A stretch of DNA of 64,000 bases from Methylocystis sp. Sn-Cys (GTDB taxonomy: Bacteria > Pseudomonadota > Alphaproteobacteria > Rhizobiales > Beijerinckiaceae): assembly GCF_016745395.1 (NCBI RefSeq), contig NZ_JAERVJ010000001.1, positions 186,001 to 250,000 on the forward strand, read 5' to 3'. Shown piece after piece: positions 53,418-62,597 of this stretch. The translations under genes and the position numbers were made by a program. Each line of letters begins with the position of its first letter. The first letter of the stretch is position 1. The notes under the pieces are model-generated. The model saw only the letters and a list, made by a program, of their open reading frames with translations, did no database searches and was not told where the DNA came from.

Positions 53418-55445
53418 ATGGCCGACAAAAAACCAACCAAGCGCTCCGGCGCGCCCGGCGGCGACCGCCCCATGCGCCGCCGCGACTCCAAGACCGCTGC
53501 GCGCGACGGCGCGCCCAAGAAATTCGATTCGGACAAACCGAAATTCAATAAGCCGCGCGGCGAAAAAGCCGCCAAGCCGCAATTCGATAAGCCGCGGCCC
53601 GCAGCCAAGCGGACGAAGCCGATCCCCGCGCCGGTCGAAAAAACCAGCGCTTTCGAAGGCGAGCGGATCGCCAAGGCGATGGCGCGCGCCGGCGTCTGCT
53701 CGCGCCGGGACGCCGAAGAATGGATTGCGGAAGGCCGCATCGCCGTCAATGGCGAGACGCTCACGAGCCCGGCCGTCAATGTCACCGAAGCCGACAAGAT
53801 CACCATCGACGGCGAGCCGATGCAGGCGCGCGAGCGCACGCGGCTCTTTTTGTTTCATAAGCCGCAGGGACTCGTCACCACGGCGAGCGATCCGGAAGGA
53901 CGCCCGACCGTCTTCGCCTATCTCGATGAAAAGCACCCCGATCTTCCCCGCCTCGTCAGCGTCGGTCGGCTCGACATCAACACCGAAGGCCTGCTGCTTC
54001 TCACCAACGACGGCGGCCTCGCGCGCACGCTGGAATTGCCGGCGACCGGCTGGACGCGGCGCTATCGCGTGCGCGTGCATGGCGAAATCGATCAGGCGCA
54101 GCTCGACGAGCTGAAGAAAGGCGTCACCGTCGAGGACGTCACTTACGCTCCGATCGAGGCGCGGCTCGAGCGCGTGCAGGGCGGCAACGCCTGGATCGCC
54201 TTGAGCCTCACCGAGGGCAAGAACCGCGAAGTCAAGCGCGTGATGGAGCATCTCGGCCTCGACGTCACGCGCCTGATCCGCGTCTCCTATGGGCCTTTCC
54301 AGCTCGGTGAGCTGGGCGAGGGCGTTGTCGAGGAAGTGAAGCTCAAAACGCTGCGCGAGCAATTGGGCAAGAGTCTCGCGGAGCTTGCGGGCGCTGATTT
54401 TGCCTCGCCCTTGCGCGAGGCGACCCCGACCGAACAGCAGGAGCAGCGCGAACGCACTGAAAAGCGGTCCCGCAAACATGTTTCCGTGCTGCGCAAGCAG
54501 CGCGACGAGAATGCCGAAAAAGGTCCACGCGCGCGCATCGAGCGCACCGCCACGGCCGACCGCAAGGGCCGCGCCGTCGCCGTTGAGCGCGTGACGCTGA
54601 CGCGCCGCAAACCTGCGGCCGAGGACGAAGCGCCGTCGCGCAACGCCAAGCGTTTCGACGCGATGCGCACGGGCCGCCGCCCCAGACGTGACGAGGCGGA
54701 GGCCGAGCGGCCCGCGCGCGGCGCCGCAAGGGGCGCGCGCGGCGAGGGCTTTGGGCGAGACGATCGGCGCGGCGCCGAAAACCGCCACCCGCGTTTCGAA
54801 GGAGAGCGCGAGTCTGGGCGCGGCGCCGCAAGGGGCGCTCGCGGCGAAGGTTTCGCGCGGGATGATCGACACGGCGCTGAAAATCGCCGCCCGCGTTTCG
54901 AGGGTGAGCGCGAGTCTTCACGTGGCCCCGCGAGAGGCGGGCGCGGCGAAGGTTTCGCGCGGGACGATCGCCGCAGCGGCGAAAATCGCCGTCCGCGTTT
55001 CGAGGGTGAGCGCGGCGAACGCGCCGCCCGGCCGCCGCGAGAGCGTGACACGCAAGCGCGGCGCGACCATGGCGACGCAACGGCTGCGCGCGGTCATGCG
55101 CGCACGCGCACGCATGAAGGCGACCAGCCTCGCGCCGAACGCCGCCCGCCTCGTCGTGATGGGGAAGCTCCCCGTCGCGCGCGCGGGGCAGACGAACGGG
55201 AGGCGCGGCCGCGCAAGTTCGAGGGCCCGCGCGCCGAGCGCGGCTTTGCGCGCGGCGGGGACGAGCGCAAATCGCAGCGTCCGCGCAGCGGCGAAGGCCG
55301 GACCTCAGGCGAAGGCGCGCCTCGCGGCGCCCGCAGCGGCGGGCCGCGCAAGGGCCCGCCGAAAGGCCCGCCAAAGGGCCGCGGCCCCGGCAAAGGCCCG
55401 AGCAAAGGTCCGTCGAGAGGACCGCGCAAGCCGCGCGGAGAATAA
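53418..55445 (+). CDS. RluB-type pseudouridine synthase with a long basic repeat tail
   Basis: A 675-residue protein. After a basic 75-residue N-terminus comes an S4 RNA-binding domain (RIAKAMARAGVCSRRDAEEW, about 80-135), then the RsuA/RluB catalytic domain with VGRLDINTEGLLLLTNDG (catalytic Asp) and KNREVKRVMEHLG, ending near residue 320. E. coli RluB is about 290 residues; here over 300 more follow, rich in Arg, Gly, Glu and Pro. Within it three tandem units of about 29 residues occur (GEGFARDDRRSGENRRPRFE and variants), and the end is Gly/Pro/Lys-rich (KGPPKGPPKGRGPGKGP). It is likely disordered and RNA-binding. rsmD follows after three bases. Confidence 0.88.
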   Translation: MADKKPTKRSGAPGGDRPMRRRDSKTAARDGAPKKFDSDKPKFNKPRGEKAAKPQFDKPRPAAKRTKPIPAPVEKTSAFEGERIAKAMARAGVCSRRDAEEWIAEGRIAVNGETLTSPAVNVTEADKITIDGEPMQARERTRLFLFHKPQGLVTTASDPEGRPTVFAYLDEKHPDLPRLVSVGRLDINTEGLLLLTNDGGLARTLELPATGWTRRYRVRVHGEIDQAQLDELKKGVTVEDVTYAPIEARLERVQGGNAWIALSLTEGKNREVKRVMEHLGLDVTRLIRVSYGPFQLGELGEGVVEEVKLKTLREQLGKSLAELAGADFASPLREATPTEQQEQRERTEKRSRKHVSVLRKQRDENAEKGPRARIERTATADRKGRAVAVERVTLTRRKPAAEDEAPSRNAKRFDAMRTGRRPRRDEAEAERPARGAARGARGEGFGRDDRRGAENRHPRFEGERESGRGAARGARGEGFARDDRHGAENRRPRFEGERESSRGPARGGRGEGFARDDRRSGENRRPRFEGERGERAARPPRERDTQARRDHGDATAARGHARTRTHEGDQPRAERRPPRRDGEAPRRARGADEREARPRKFEGPRAERGFARGGDERKSQRPRSGEGRTSGEGAPRGARSGGPRKGPPKGPPKGRGPGKGPSKGPSRGPRKPRGE

Positions 55446-55448
55446 GCC

Positions 55449-56006
55449 ATGCGCATCGTCGGCGGCGCGCTACGCGGCCGCGCGCTCGCGAGCCCGCGCT
55501 CGCAAGCGATCCGCCCGACAACGGACCGCTTGCGCGAATCTGTCTTCGACATTCTCGCCCATGGTTTCGACGATCCGATCACCGGCGCCGCGGTGATCGA
55601 CCTTTTCGCCGGCACCGGCGCGCTGGGCTTGGAAGCGCTCTCGCGCGGCGCCGCGGGCGCGCTTTTCGTCGACGACGGAACGGAAGCGCGCGCGCTTCTG
55701 CGCGCCAATATCGAGACGCTGGGCCTGGGCGGCGTCACCCGTATCTTTCGCCGTGACGCGACAAAGCTCGGCCTCGCGCCGCCGGGCGAAATCTTCTCGC
55801 TCGCCTTTCTCGACCCGCCCTATGGCAAGGGGCTCGCTGAGCCGGCGTTGCGCACGTTGATCGAAGGCCGCTGGCTTACTGATGATGCGCTTGTCGTCAT
55901 CGAAGAGGCCGCCAACGCGGCGATCGAATTGCCGTCTTCTCTCGAGCTGGAAGACGCGCGCCGATATGGCGACACGCAATTCGTGTTTGCGCGCGTTGCG
56001 CGTTGA
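55449..56006 (+). CDS. rsmD: 16S rRNA (guanine-N2)-methyltransferase RsmD
   Basis: Methylates G966 of 16S rRNA. The 185-residue class I methyltransferase shows MRIVGGALRGR at the start, RPTTDRLRESVFDIL, the SAM loop IDLFAGTGALGLEALSRGA and the catalytic DPPYGKG. It follows the pseudouridine synthase by three bases, making an rRNA-modification pair that is common in alphaproteobacteria. Confidence 0.93.
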   Translation: MRIVGGALRGRALASPRSQAIRPTTDRLRESVFDILAHGFDDPITGAAVIDLFAGTGALGLEALSRGAAGALFVDDGTEARALLRANIETLGLGGVTRIFRRDATKLGLAPPGEIFSLAFLDPPYGKGLAEPALRTLIEGRWLTDDALVVIEEAANAAIELPSSLELEDARRYGDTQFVFARVAR

Positions 56007-56090
56007 GTGGCGCGTTGGCGAAGTTGATCAAGCGAATCGCGCTGCATCTTTTTCAAGCCTGATGGGACTCGTGCGAGCGCAAGGCGACAG

Positions 56091-56466
56091 TTGCTGGATA
56101 CATCGAAACGAGCGTTCATCATCCGCGTGAAGAGGCCAGATGGCGAAGAAGCGCCGGACTCGGACACATCTTATCTGCGTCGTCTTGTGTTAGCTGACGC
56201 CAAACGCAACATCGCTGTTCCTGCCGCGGCGCCTGTGTTGGAAGAAGCGTCTGTCGATGCCGAGACGGCAGAAGCAGTAGGAAGCGGCGGCCGACGAGGC
56301 GACAGAGGCCGTCTCAGAGGACGCGCCAGACGATGCCGCGACGGCGGAGGCAGCATCGGAGGACGCGCCGGACGATGCCGAAGTGACCGAGGCTGAATCG
56401 GACGACGCCGAGGTCGACGCTGTTGAGGCCAAGAAAGCGCCGAAAAAAGCATCGGCCAAAGCCTGA
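56091..56466 (+). pseudogene. Acidic Ala/Glu/Asp-rich small protein gene with a frameshift
   Basis: Two forward frames join to a protein of about 124 residues. The first, from a TTG with AAGG upstream, gives MLDTSKRAFIIRVKRPDGEE and reaches AETAEAV at about 56279. There the frame breaks, and the other frame continues with an acidic stretch containing two copies of SEDAPDDA and the basic end KKAPKKASAKA before TGA at 56464. Removing one T at the GCAGTAGG junction restores a single frame. The second part has strong G/C third-position bias, supporting real coding. Start and status are uncertain; the minus-strand frames here are Ser/Ala-rich shadows. Confidence 0.45.
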
Positions 56467-56556
56467 CGCGCAAAGGGCGGCGTATAACGCCGCCCACATC
56501 TCTACTCGCTGTCGTTACCGGCCTACGGAAGGGTCGTGGTATGAAAAGCATCGTTC

Positions 56557-56639
56557 CGTCATTGCGAGCGAAGCGAAGCAATCCAGGGCCGCTGTGGCTG
56601 CCCTGGATTGCTTCGTCGCTTAAGCTCCTCGCAATGACG
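56557..56639. repeat. Interspersed repeat family B, copy 4
   Basis: CGTCATTGCGAGCGAAGCG at the left, GCTCCTCGCAATGACG at the right and AATCCAGGGC/GCCCTGGATT inside. It ends eight bases before the mutS stop. Confidence 0.85.
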
Positions 56640-56646
56640 AGAGGCG

Positions 56647-59307
56647 CTATGATTTTCTCTTCAATTCATATAACGCCGCCAGCGCATCGCGCGGACTCAT
56701 CTCGTCAGGATCGATCTTCGCAAGCGCCTCTCTGAGCGCGTCCTTGGGCTGCATCGTCTCCGCCACATGTTTGAACAGCGGCAGATCGTCGATCAGCGCC
56801 TCGACCGGCGCGCGTCGGTCGGCCGCCTCCAACTCGGCGAGAATGGCGTGCGCGCGCGTCACAACGCTCGCGGGCAGCCCGGCAAGCTGCGCGACATGCA
56901 CGCCATAGGAACGATCGGCCGCGCCTTTCACGACCTCGTGCAGAAACACTATTTCGCCTGCGTGATCGGTCACCTTCATGGTGAGATTGACCAGCCGCGC
57001 CATGCGTTTTGTCAGTTGCGTCAGCTCGTGGAAATGCGTGGCGAAAATTGCGCGGGAGCAATTGATCTCATGCAAATGCTCCATCGTCGCCCAGGCGATG
57101 GAGAGGCCGTCGAAGGTCGCCGTGCCGCGGCCGATCTCGTCGAGAATGACGAGCGAGCGCGACGTCGCGCAATTGAGGATCGCGGCGGTCTCCACCATCT
57201 CGACCATGAAGGTCGAACGCCCGCGCGCGAGATCATCCGAAGCGCCGACGCGCGAGAAGAGACGATCGACGACGCCGAGACGCGCCTCTTGCGCCGGCAC
57301 GTAAGAGCCCGCCTGCGCAAGAAGCGCGATCAGCGCATTCTGGCGCAGGAACGTCGATTTGCCCGCCATGTTCGGGCCCGTCACAATGGCGATGCGGCCG
57401 GCTTTGTCGCCGGAGAGTTCGCAGTCATTGGCGGCGAAGGCCTTGCCTTGCGCTTGCAACGACGCCTCCACGACCGGATGACGGCCGCCGATAATGACGA
57501 ACTCGAGCGAATGATCGACATGCGGTCGGGTCCAGCCGCGTTTCTCGGCGACCTCGGCGAGCGCGCTGGCGACATCGAGCCGCGCGAAGGATTGCGCCAG
57601 CGCCTGTAGATTGTCCGAGCCGGCGAGAATCTCTCCGGCGAGCGCGTCGAAGATGGCGAGCTCACGCGCCAGTGCGCGATCGGCGGCGGATGCGATCTTG
57701 CTCTGTAGCTCGACGAGTTCCTGCGTCGAAAAGCGCATCGCGTCGGCCATGGTCTGGCGATGCGTGAAGGTCGAATCGAAGGGCGGGCGCAACAGCTTCT
57801 CGCCCTGCGCCGCAGGCGCTTCGAGGAAGAAGCCGAGAAAATTATTGTGCTTGATTTTGAGCTTCGCGCCGGTCTGCTCCGAGTAGCGCGCTTGCAGCGA
57901 GGCGATCACCACGCGGCTCTCGTCGCGCAGCGAACGCGCTTCGTCGAGTTCGGCGTCGCGACCCTCGCGGATAAAGTCGCCGTTGCGTTTGTCGAGCGGC
58001 GGGCTGTCCTTCAGGCTTGTCGCAATTTCGTGAGCGAGCGCAGCGTCGGCGGTTGCCAGCGTCGCCGCTTCGCGGGCGATCTCCGCCGGCGCCTCGGCGC
58101 CTGAGAAGATCGCCGCAATGTCGCGGGCAGCCGAAAGCGCCGCCCCGACGCTCGCGACGTCGCGCGGCCCGCCGCGCTGCAATGCGAGACGCGAAACGGC
58201 GCGCGCAAGATCCGGCGCACGTGCGAGCTTGGCGCGCAAGGACGCGCGGATCTCCGGCTTCTCGAGAAAGAAAGCGACCGCGTCGAGCCGCGCGTCGATC
58301 AAAAAAGGATCGGTGGAGGGCGCGGCCAGCCGCTCGGCGAGAAGCCGCGCGCCAGCGGATGTCACGGTCAGATCGACAACCGAAAGCAGCGATCCCTCGC
58401 GTGCGCCGGACAGCGTGCGGGACAGCTCCAGATTGGCCCGCGTCGCCGCGTCGATATCGAGCGTAGCGCTTTCGCGCAGGCTCATCGGCCGCGACAGCGC
58501 CGGGCGGCCGCCTTTTTGCGTGCGCTCGACGTAAAGGATCGCCGTCGCCGCCGCGGCAAGCTCCGCCTCGCTCAGCGCGCCAAAACCTTCGAGCGTCGAA
58601 ACGCCATAGAAATCCATGAGCCGCCGCGCCGCGTCGCCGGCGTCTCGCCCCAGCGGAGCGACGGGCGCGCCGAGCCCTGAGAAGATCGTTGCGAGCGCCT
58701 CTTCCCGGCACAGCGTTTCGGCGGCGACGATCTCGCGCGGCTCCAACCGCGCCAGCGTGGAGGACAATTCGCTTTGCGCGCAATCGGCTACCGTAAACAC
58801 GCCCGTCGAAATATCGACGCTTGCGACGCCATATCGCCACGCCCCATCGCCGCGCGCGCGGGCGACGGCGGCGAATGCATTGGCGCGCGCAGGGTCGAGC
58901 AGCGCGTCTTCGGTGATCGTGCCTGGCGTTACGAGGCGCACCACGTCGCGCTTCACGACGGACTTCGCGCCGCGCTTCTTGGCTTCGGCCGGGTCTTCGA
59001 TCTGCTCGCAGACGGCGACGCGGAAGCCGAGGGCGATGAGCTTTTGCAGATAATCATTGGCGCGCTCGACCGGCACGCCGCACATTGGAATATCTTCGCC
59101 GAGATGCTTGCCGCGTTTGGTGAGCATGATGCCCAGCGCGCGCGAGGCGATTTCGGCGTCCTCAAAAAACAGCTCGTAGAAATCGCCCATGCGGTAGAAG
59201 AGCAGGCAATCGGCGTTTACCGATTTGATCTCGATAAATTGTGCGATCATCGGCGTCGCGCGCGCCGCGCCGGTCTGATCCTGCCCTTGCTCCGCTACTT
59301 TTTCCAT
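56647..59307 (-). CDS. mutS: DNA mismatch repair protein MutS
   Basis: Mismatch-recognising ATPase, 886 residues. The N-terminal mismatch-binding domain has the Phe-x-Glu motif in [14 protein letters not shown]; the connector and lever domains follow; the C-terminal ATPase has Walker [11 protein letters not shown], the signature region [16 protein letters not shown] [12 protein letters not shown] and the ATHFHEL loop. The C-terminal segment resembles the short tetramerisation region. Its 5' neighbour on the other side of a 100-bp gap is a membrane microprotein operon. mutL is not in the window. Confidence 0.97.
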   Translation of the reverse strand: MEKVAEQGQDQTGAARATPMIAQFIEIKSVNADCLLFYRMGDFYELFFEDAEIASRALGIMLTKRGKHLGEDIPMCGVPVERANDYLQKLIALGFRVAVCEQIEDPAEAKKRGAKSVVKRDVVRLVTPGTITEDALLDPARANAFAAVARARGDGAWRYGVASVDISTGVFTVADCAQSELSSTLARLEPREIVAAETLCREEALATIFSGLGAPVAPLGRDAGDAARRLMDFYGVSTLEGFGALSEAELAAAATAILYVERTQKGGRPALSRPMSLRESATLDIDAATRANLELSRTLSGAREGSLLSVVDLTVTSAGARLLAERLAAPSTDPFLIDARLDAVAFFLEKPEIRASLRAKLARAPDLARAVSRLALQRGGPRDVASVGAALSAARDIAAIFSGAEAPAEIAREAATLATADAALAHEIATSLKDSPPLDKRNGDFIREGRDAELDEARSLRDESRVVIASLQARYSEQTGAKLKIKHNNFLGFFLEAPAAQGEKLLRPPFDSTFTHRQTMADAMRFSTQELVELQSKIASAADRALARELAIFDALAGEILAGSDNLQALAQSFARLDVASALAEVAEKRGWTRPHVDHSLEFVIIGGRHPVVEASLQAQGKAFAANDCELSGDKAGRIAIVTGPNMAGKSTFLRQNALIALLAQAGSYVPAQEARLGVVDRLFSRVGASDDLARGRSTFMVEMVETAAILNCATSRSLVILDEIGRGTATFDGLSIAWATMEHLHEINCSRAIFATHFHELTQLTKRMARLVNLTMKVTDHAGEIVFLHEVVKGAADRSYGVHVAQLAGLPASVVTRAHAILAELEAADRRAPVEALIDDLPLFKHVAETMQPKDALREALAKIDPDEMSPRDALAALYELKRKS

Positions 59308-59407
59308 GGCCGCACTTTAGCGGCGGCCCGGCGGCGGCGCCATTCGAGGCGCCGCTTTCATTGTGGAGCGCGCAGAAAAACCCCGGATCGAAGACCCGGG
59401 GCTGCGC

Positions 59408-59488
59408 CTACCTCCAGAGCGCCAGGAGGATGATGATCGGGATCGGCACCCCGAGGAGCCAGAGCAGAACGGAACGGCCTACGCCCAT
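59408..59488 (-). CDS. 26-residue membrane microprotein
   Basis: MGVGRSVLLWLLGVPIPIII followed by LLALWR: a single hydrophobic helix with an internal Pro pair and basic residues near each end. A strong AGGAGG lies seven bases before the ATG, and the ORF follows the 293-residue membrane protein gene by nine bases. Unusual codon or composition features that would suggest chance were not seen, and the ribosome site is among the best in the window. Function unknown; probably a subunit or partner of the upstream membrane protein. Confidence 0.65.
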   Translation of the reverse strand: MGVGRSVLLWLLGVPIPIIILLALWR

Positions 59489-59497
59489 TTTCGCCTC

Positions 59498-60379
59498 CTA
59501 CCAACGCATGGCGGATGAGAAGCCCAGATTCTCGTCGCGGTGACGCCCGCCAAGAGTGGCGCCGCCCCAGGCGGAGGCCGCCGCGAGCAGCATCGCCGCT
59601 GCGGCGACGAAGCTCGCGATGATCCCGGCCTTGCGGGCCTTGTCGGCAAGTTCCTTGGCGCGCGCGTGATCGTCCTTCACCTGCTGCGCGACGGCGTCGA
59701 CCCGGGCGCCGGCGTCGGCGGGAGAGACGCCGCTGGTGGACGCCAGCACGTTCTGGAGATAGCTGCGATCCTCGCCGCTGATCTCGCCTGTCGCCTGGCC
59801 GCGCGCGACGATGCGCGAGACGATCTGCCGCGTCTCGGCCTCATTGGTCCCTGACGGAGCCGCCCCGGCCCGCGCGCCGCCGTCGCCGCGCATCAGCGTA
59901 TCGACGCGATAATCGACCGGGTTGGTCATCCCGCTCTGCTGCGCCTGCTGGGTCGCCTTTTCCACGCCGGCTTTGCCGAGGTTGTAGAGAGACGAACCAG
60001 CCGCGAAGGCGACGATGAGAATAGCTGTCGCCCAGACCACGAGCCCATGCGCGCCATCGCGCACTTCCGCCTCGTCGCGCGGCGCATCGATATTGCGCCG
60101 GCGCAGCCGCCCGCAGACATAGCCGCCGGCCGCATAGCTCGCGACCGTCACCCAAAGCACCCAGAGCGCCAGCGCGAGGGCGTGGGTAAAGGGCGAGGAG
60201 CCCTCATAGGGCGACGCAAGCGACAACCCGATTCCGGAGCCGAAGGCCGCCATGACGAAGGAGATGGCCGTCGTTACGGCGACGCCCGCGAGAATGGCGC
60301 CCCAATCGACGGCGGTGAAACGCGAGAGCGCGAGGCGCTCGGCGGTGGGCTCCAGGCCCCGCCCGATGACGTCTGCCAT
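59498..60379 (-). CDS. Four-helix membrane protein of unknown function
   Basis: A 293-residue protein with hydrophobic segments near residues 24-48 (WGAILAGVAVTTAISFVMAA), 70-90, 115-132 and 260-282. Between the third and fourth lies about 120 mostly hydrophilic residues with a predicted helical run of charged residues (VKDDHARAKELADKARKAG). Related proteins are common in Hyphomicrobiales, sometimes called PhnA-like without evidence. It is the centre of a three-gene operon with a 24-residue protein nine bases upstream and a 26-residue protein nine bases downstream. A signalling or envelope-stress role is possible but unproven. Confidence 0.75.
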   Translation of the reverse strand: MADVIGRGLEPTAERLALSRFTAVDWGAILAGVAVTTAISFVMAAFGSGIGLSLASPYEGSSPFTHALALALWVLWVTVASYAAGGYVCGRLRRRNIDAPRDEAEVRDGAHGLVVWATAILIVAFAAGSSLYNLGKAGVEKATQQAQQSGMTNPVDYRVDTLMRGDGGARAGAAPSGTNEAETRQIVSRIVARGQATGEISGEDRSYLQNVLASTSGVSPADAGARVDAVAQQVKDDHARAKELADKARKAGIIASFVAAAAMLLAAASAWGGATLGGRHRDENLGFSSAMRW

Positions 60380-60388
60380 GGCGACCTC

Positions 60389-60463
60389 CTACCGCAGACC
60401 GAGGAGCGACAGGATCGCCATGACGATCACGACCAGACCGATAAGATAGATGATGTTGTGCAT
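60389..60463 (-). CDS. 24-residue membrane microprotein
   Basis: MHNIIYLIGLVVIVMAILSL followed by LGLR: one hydrophobic helix and a basic end. AAGGGAGG precedes the ATG by seven bases. It is the first gene of the microprotein/membrane-protein operon, nine bases ahead of the 293-residue gene. Very similar short proteins are frequent in related bacteria by my recollection, but no role is established. Confidence 0.65.
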   Translation of the reverse strand: MHNIIYLIGLVVIVMAILSLLGLR

Positions 60464-60590
60464 CACGGCCTCCCTTCGGCGCGCAGTTGCGCCGGGAGCT
60501 GAAAAGAGATGCGACAACGCGGGAGAGGGGTGAATGTTCCGGCGCGCGGGCGGGGGCGAGGAGGCCAGGGTGCGCGCCGCTTGCGTTGGA

Positions 60591-61547
60591 TTACGATGAG
60601 ATCCCGCGCGCCTGTCGGCGCAAACCTTGAGGCGGAACGCCAAAGGTTTGGACAAATGCGCGACGCATCCTTTCAGGGTCGCCGAAGCCCACTCTGTCGG
60701 CGATGATCTCGATGGGTTCGACTCCCGCCTCCACCCGTTCGCGCGCAACTTCGAGCCGCAGCCGCTCGATGGCTTTGGCGGGGCTCAAGCCCGTTGCCGC
60801 CGCAAAGGCGCGGCTGAAGTGGCGCGGGCTCATGCACGCTTCTTCCGCGAGCTTTTCGACCGTCCAACGTCGATCGAGCCGGCCGCGCACTTTCTCGAGC
60901 AGAGATGCGAAGCGATGGTCGGGACTATCGAGTTCGAGCAGCGTCGAAAATTGCGACTGACCGCCGGGCCGTCGATAATAAACGACCATCTCCTGCGCCA
61001 CGCGCTTGGCGATCTCCTCGCCCAAATCCTCGGCCGCCAAAGCAAGGGCCAGATCGACGCCGGCGCTGACGCCCGCCGACGTCCAGACCCGCCCCTGGCG
61101 GATGTAAATTCGATCGGCCCGGGTCTGAACTTGCGGAAACTGCCGCGCGAAAGCCGGCGCGGCGCGCCAATGGGTCGTCACGGAGAGTCCGTCGAGCAGC
61201 CCGGCGGCGGCGAGGATGAAGGCGCCGGAGCAGACGCTGCAGAGCCGGCGCGCGCGTCGGTCGGCGTCGCGAACGGCGTCTAGGGTTTCATTGCACGCCA
61301 TGGCGGTTCGTGCGCCCTCGCCGCCGACGACGATCAATGTGTCGATCGTCTCGATCTCGCAAAGCGCTTCGACCGGCAATTCGACGCCCGAGGAGGCGCG
61401 CACGCGCCCCTTTTCCTTCGCGGCCAAAACGATGCGATAGGCGCCGCCAGCGACAAAACGCGACGCGATCTCGAAGACCGCAATGGGGCCGGCCGCGTCG
61501 AGGAGCTGAAAGTCCTCGTAAAGGAAAAAGGCCACGGTCCGGATCAT
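60591..61547 (-). CDS. GlxA-like AraC-family regulator with a DJ-1/PfpI domain
   Basis: A 318-residue regulator. Residues 1-185 are a DJ-1/PfpI-like domain (LYEDFQLLDAAGPIAVFEIA; nucleophile-region CSGAFILAAAGLLDG), and the C-terminal 110 residues contain two AraC helix-turn-helices (EACMSPRHFSRAFAAATG and the second near IADRVGFGDPERMRRAF). GlxA-type regulators sense small molecules through this domain; a catalytic role is not known. It is divergent from an isonitrile-hydratase-like gene, whose protein has the same fold, across 81 bp and probably controls it. Confidence 0.88.
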   Translation of the reverse strand: MIRTVAFFLYEDFQLLDAAGPIAVFEIASRFVAGGAYRIVLAAKEKGRVRASSGVELPVEALCEIETIDTLIVVGGEGARTAMACNETLDAVRDADRRARRLCSVCSGAFILAAAGLLDGLSVTTHWRAAPAFARQFPQVQTRADRIYIRQGRVWTSAGVSAGVDLALALAAEDLGEEIAKRVAQEMVVYYRRPGGQSQFSTLLELDSPDHRFASLLEKVRGRLDRRWTVEKLAEEACMSPRHFSRAFAAATGLSPAKAIERLRLEVARERVEAGVEPIEIIADRVGFGDPERMRRAFVQTFGVPPQGLRRQARGISS

Positions 61548-61628
61548 GGCCTAAAATGAGGGAAAAAGGTCGTTTCGACAATGACGCGCCGAAGGTGAAA
61601 TAGGAGCGCCCGAAAATGGAGGCGCCCC

Positions 61629-62348
61629 ATGAGCACACGCCCTTTCACCATCGTCTTCGCGCTCTATGACGGAATGACCCAGCTCGATTTCACCGGCCCG
61701 CATGAATTTCTGAGCCGGACGCCCGGGGCAGTGACCCTTGTCGCCAGCCGCGACGGCGGCTCGGTGAAATCCGACCGGCTCGAATTCGGCGGGACAGTTC
61801 CGCTGACGACCGTTTCAGACTGCGACCTGCTTTGCGTCCCAGGCGGCCTCTCGGCCACCGCAGTCGCGCTCGACCGGGTCTTCATTGCGGAGATTCGTCG
61901 CCTAGGGCTCGGCGCACGCTATGTGACGTCGGTCTGCACCGGCTCGCTGATCCTCGGCGCGGCGGGGCTTCTGAAAGGGAAGCGCGCAGCCTGTCACTGG
62001 GCCTGGCGCGATCTCCTGCCGCTCTTCGGCGCTATCCCACAAGCCGACCGGGTGGTGCGCGACGGCGACATCATCACCGGCGGCGGCGTGACGGCGGGGA
62101 TGGATTTCGCCTTGACCGTCCTCGCCGAAATCGCCGGCGCCGATGTAGCGCAGGCGATCCAGCTCGGCCTCGAATATGATCCCCAACCGCCCTTTCATGC
62201 GGGCTCGCCCCAATCGGCGCCGCCGCAAGTCCTCGCCCGCTTTCAGGCGACCGCCGCCCCGCTTATCGAAAAACGGCGCGCCCAGGCCGAGGAGGCCGCG
62301 CGGCTATTGGTTGGGGATGAGTCCACGATTGGTGCCATTTCCGTTTGA
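61629..62348 (+). CDS. DJ-1/PfpI-family protein, isonitrile-hydratase-like
   Basis: A 239-residue protein resembling InhA of Pseudomonas putida, which hydrates isonitriles to N-substituted formamides. The nucleophile Cys lies in TSVCTGSLILGAAGLL, the Asp of the active site in LDFTGPHEFL, and the ACHWAW and ITGGGVTAGMDF blocks are family features. Whether isonitriles are the substrate is not certain, since the family also contains chaperone-like and protease-like proteins. It is paired with a divergent GlxA-like regulator. A family A repeat begins at the stop codon region. Confidence 0.78.
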   Translation: MSTRPFTIVFALYDGMTQLDFTGPHEFLSRTPGAVTLVASRDGGSVKSDRLEFGGTVPLTTVSDCDLLCVPGGLSATAVALDRVFIAEIRRLGLGARYVTSVCTGSLILGAAGLLKGKRAACHWAWRDLLPLFGAIPQADRVVRDGDIITGGGVTAGMDFALTVLAEIAGADVAQAIQLGLEYDPQPPFHAGSPQSAPPQVLARFQATAAPLIEKRRAQAEEAARLLVGDESTIGAISV

Positions 62349-62502
62349 ACGGCTCGCTTTGGGGCGTGTCATTCCCGGCGGGCTGAAAGCCCGACCGGGA
62401 ATCCAGAGCCGCAATAGCGCTGGTTCGGCTCTGGATTCCCGATCGCTCGCTTTGCGAGCGTCGGGAATGACACCGAACCAAGCGAGCGGATCTCGTATGA
62501 GA
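62338..62502. repeat. Interspersed repeat family A, copy 3 (inverted)
   Basis: Core 62368-62471 reads GTCATTCCCGGCGGGCTGAA first, the reverse orientation of the copies at 0.9 and 29.8 kb. The right flank (CCGAACCAAGCGAGCGGATC) matches the flank at 15.9 kb. The left edge overlaps the end of the isonitrile-hydratase-like gene, so the last codons lie in the repeat. Confidence 0.8.
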
Positions 62503-62535
62503 CGGAAGTCACACTTTAGTCCGTCGTTAGACTCC

Positions 62536-62562
62536 CGTCATTGCGAGCGAAGCGAAGCAATG
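62536..62562. repeat. Interspersed repeat family B, half copy
   Basis: CGTCATTGCGAGCGAAGCGA followed by AGCAATG: only the left arm of a family B element, directly after a family A copy and before the cobS stop. Confidence 0.7.
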
Positions 62563-62597
62563 AGGGGTCGCGCTTCCCAAAATGCCGAGGCCGTCCC

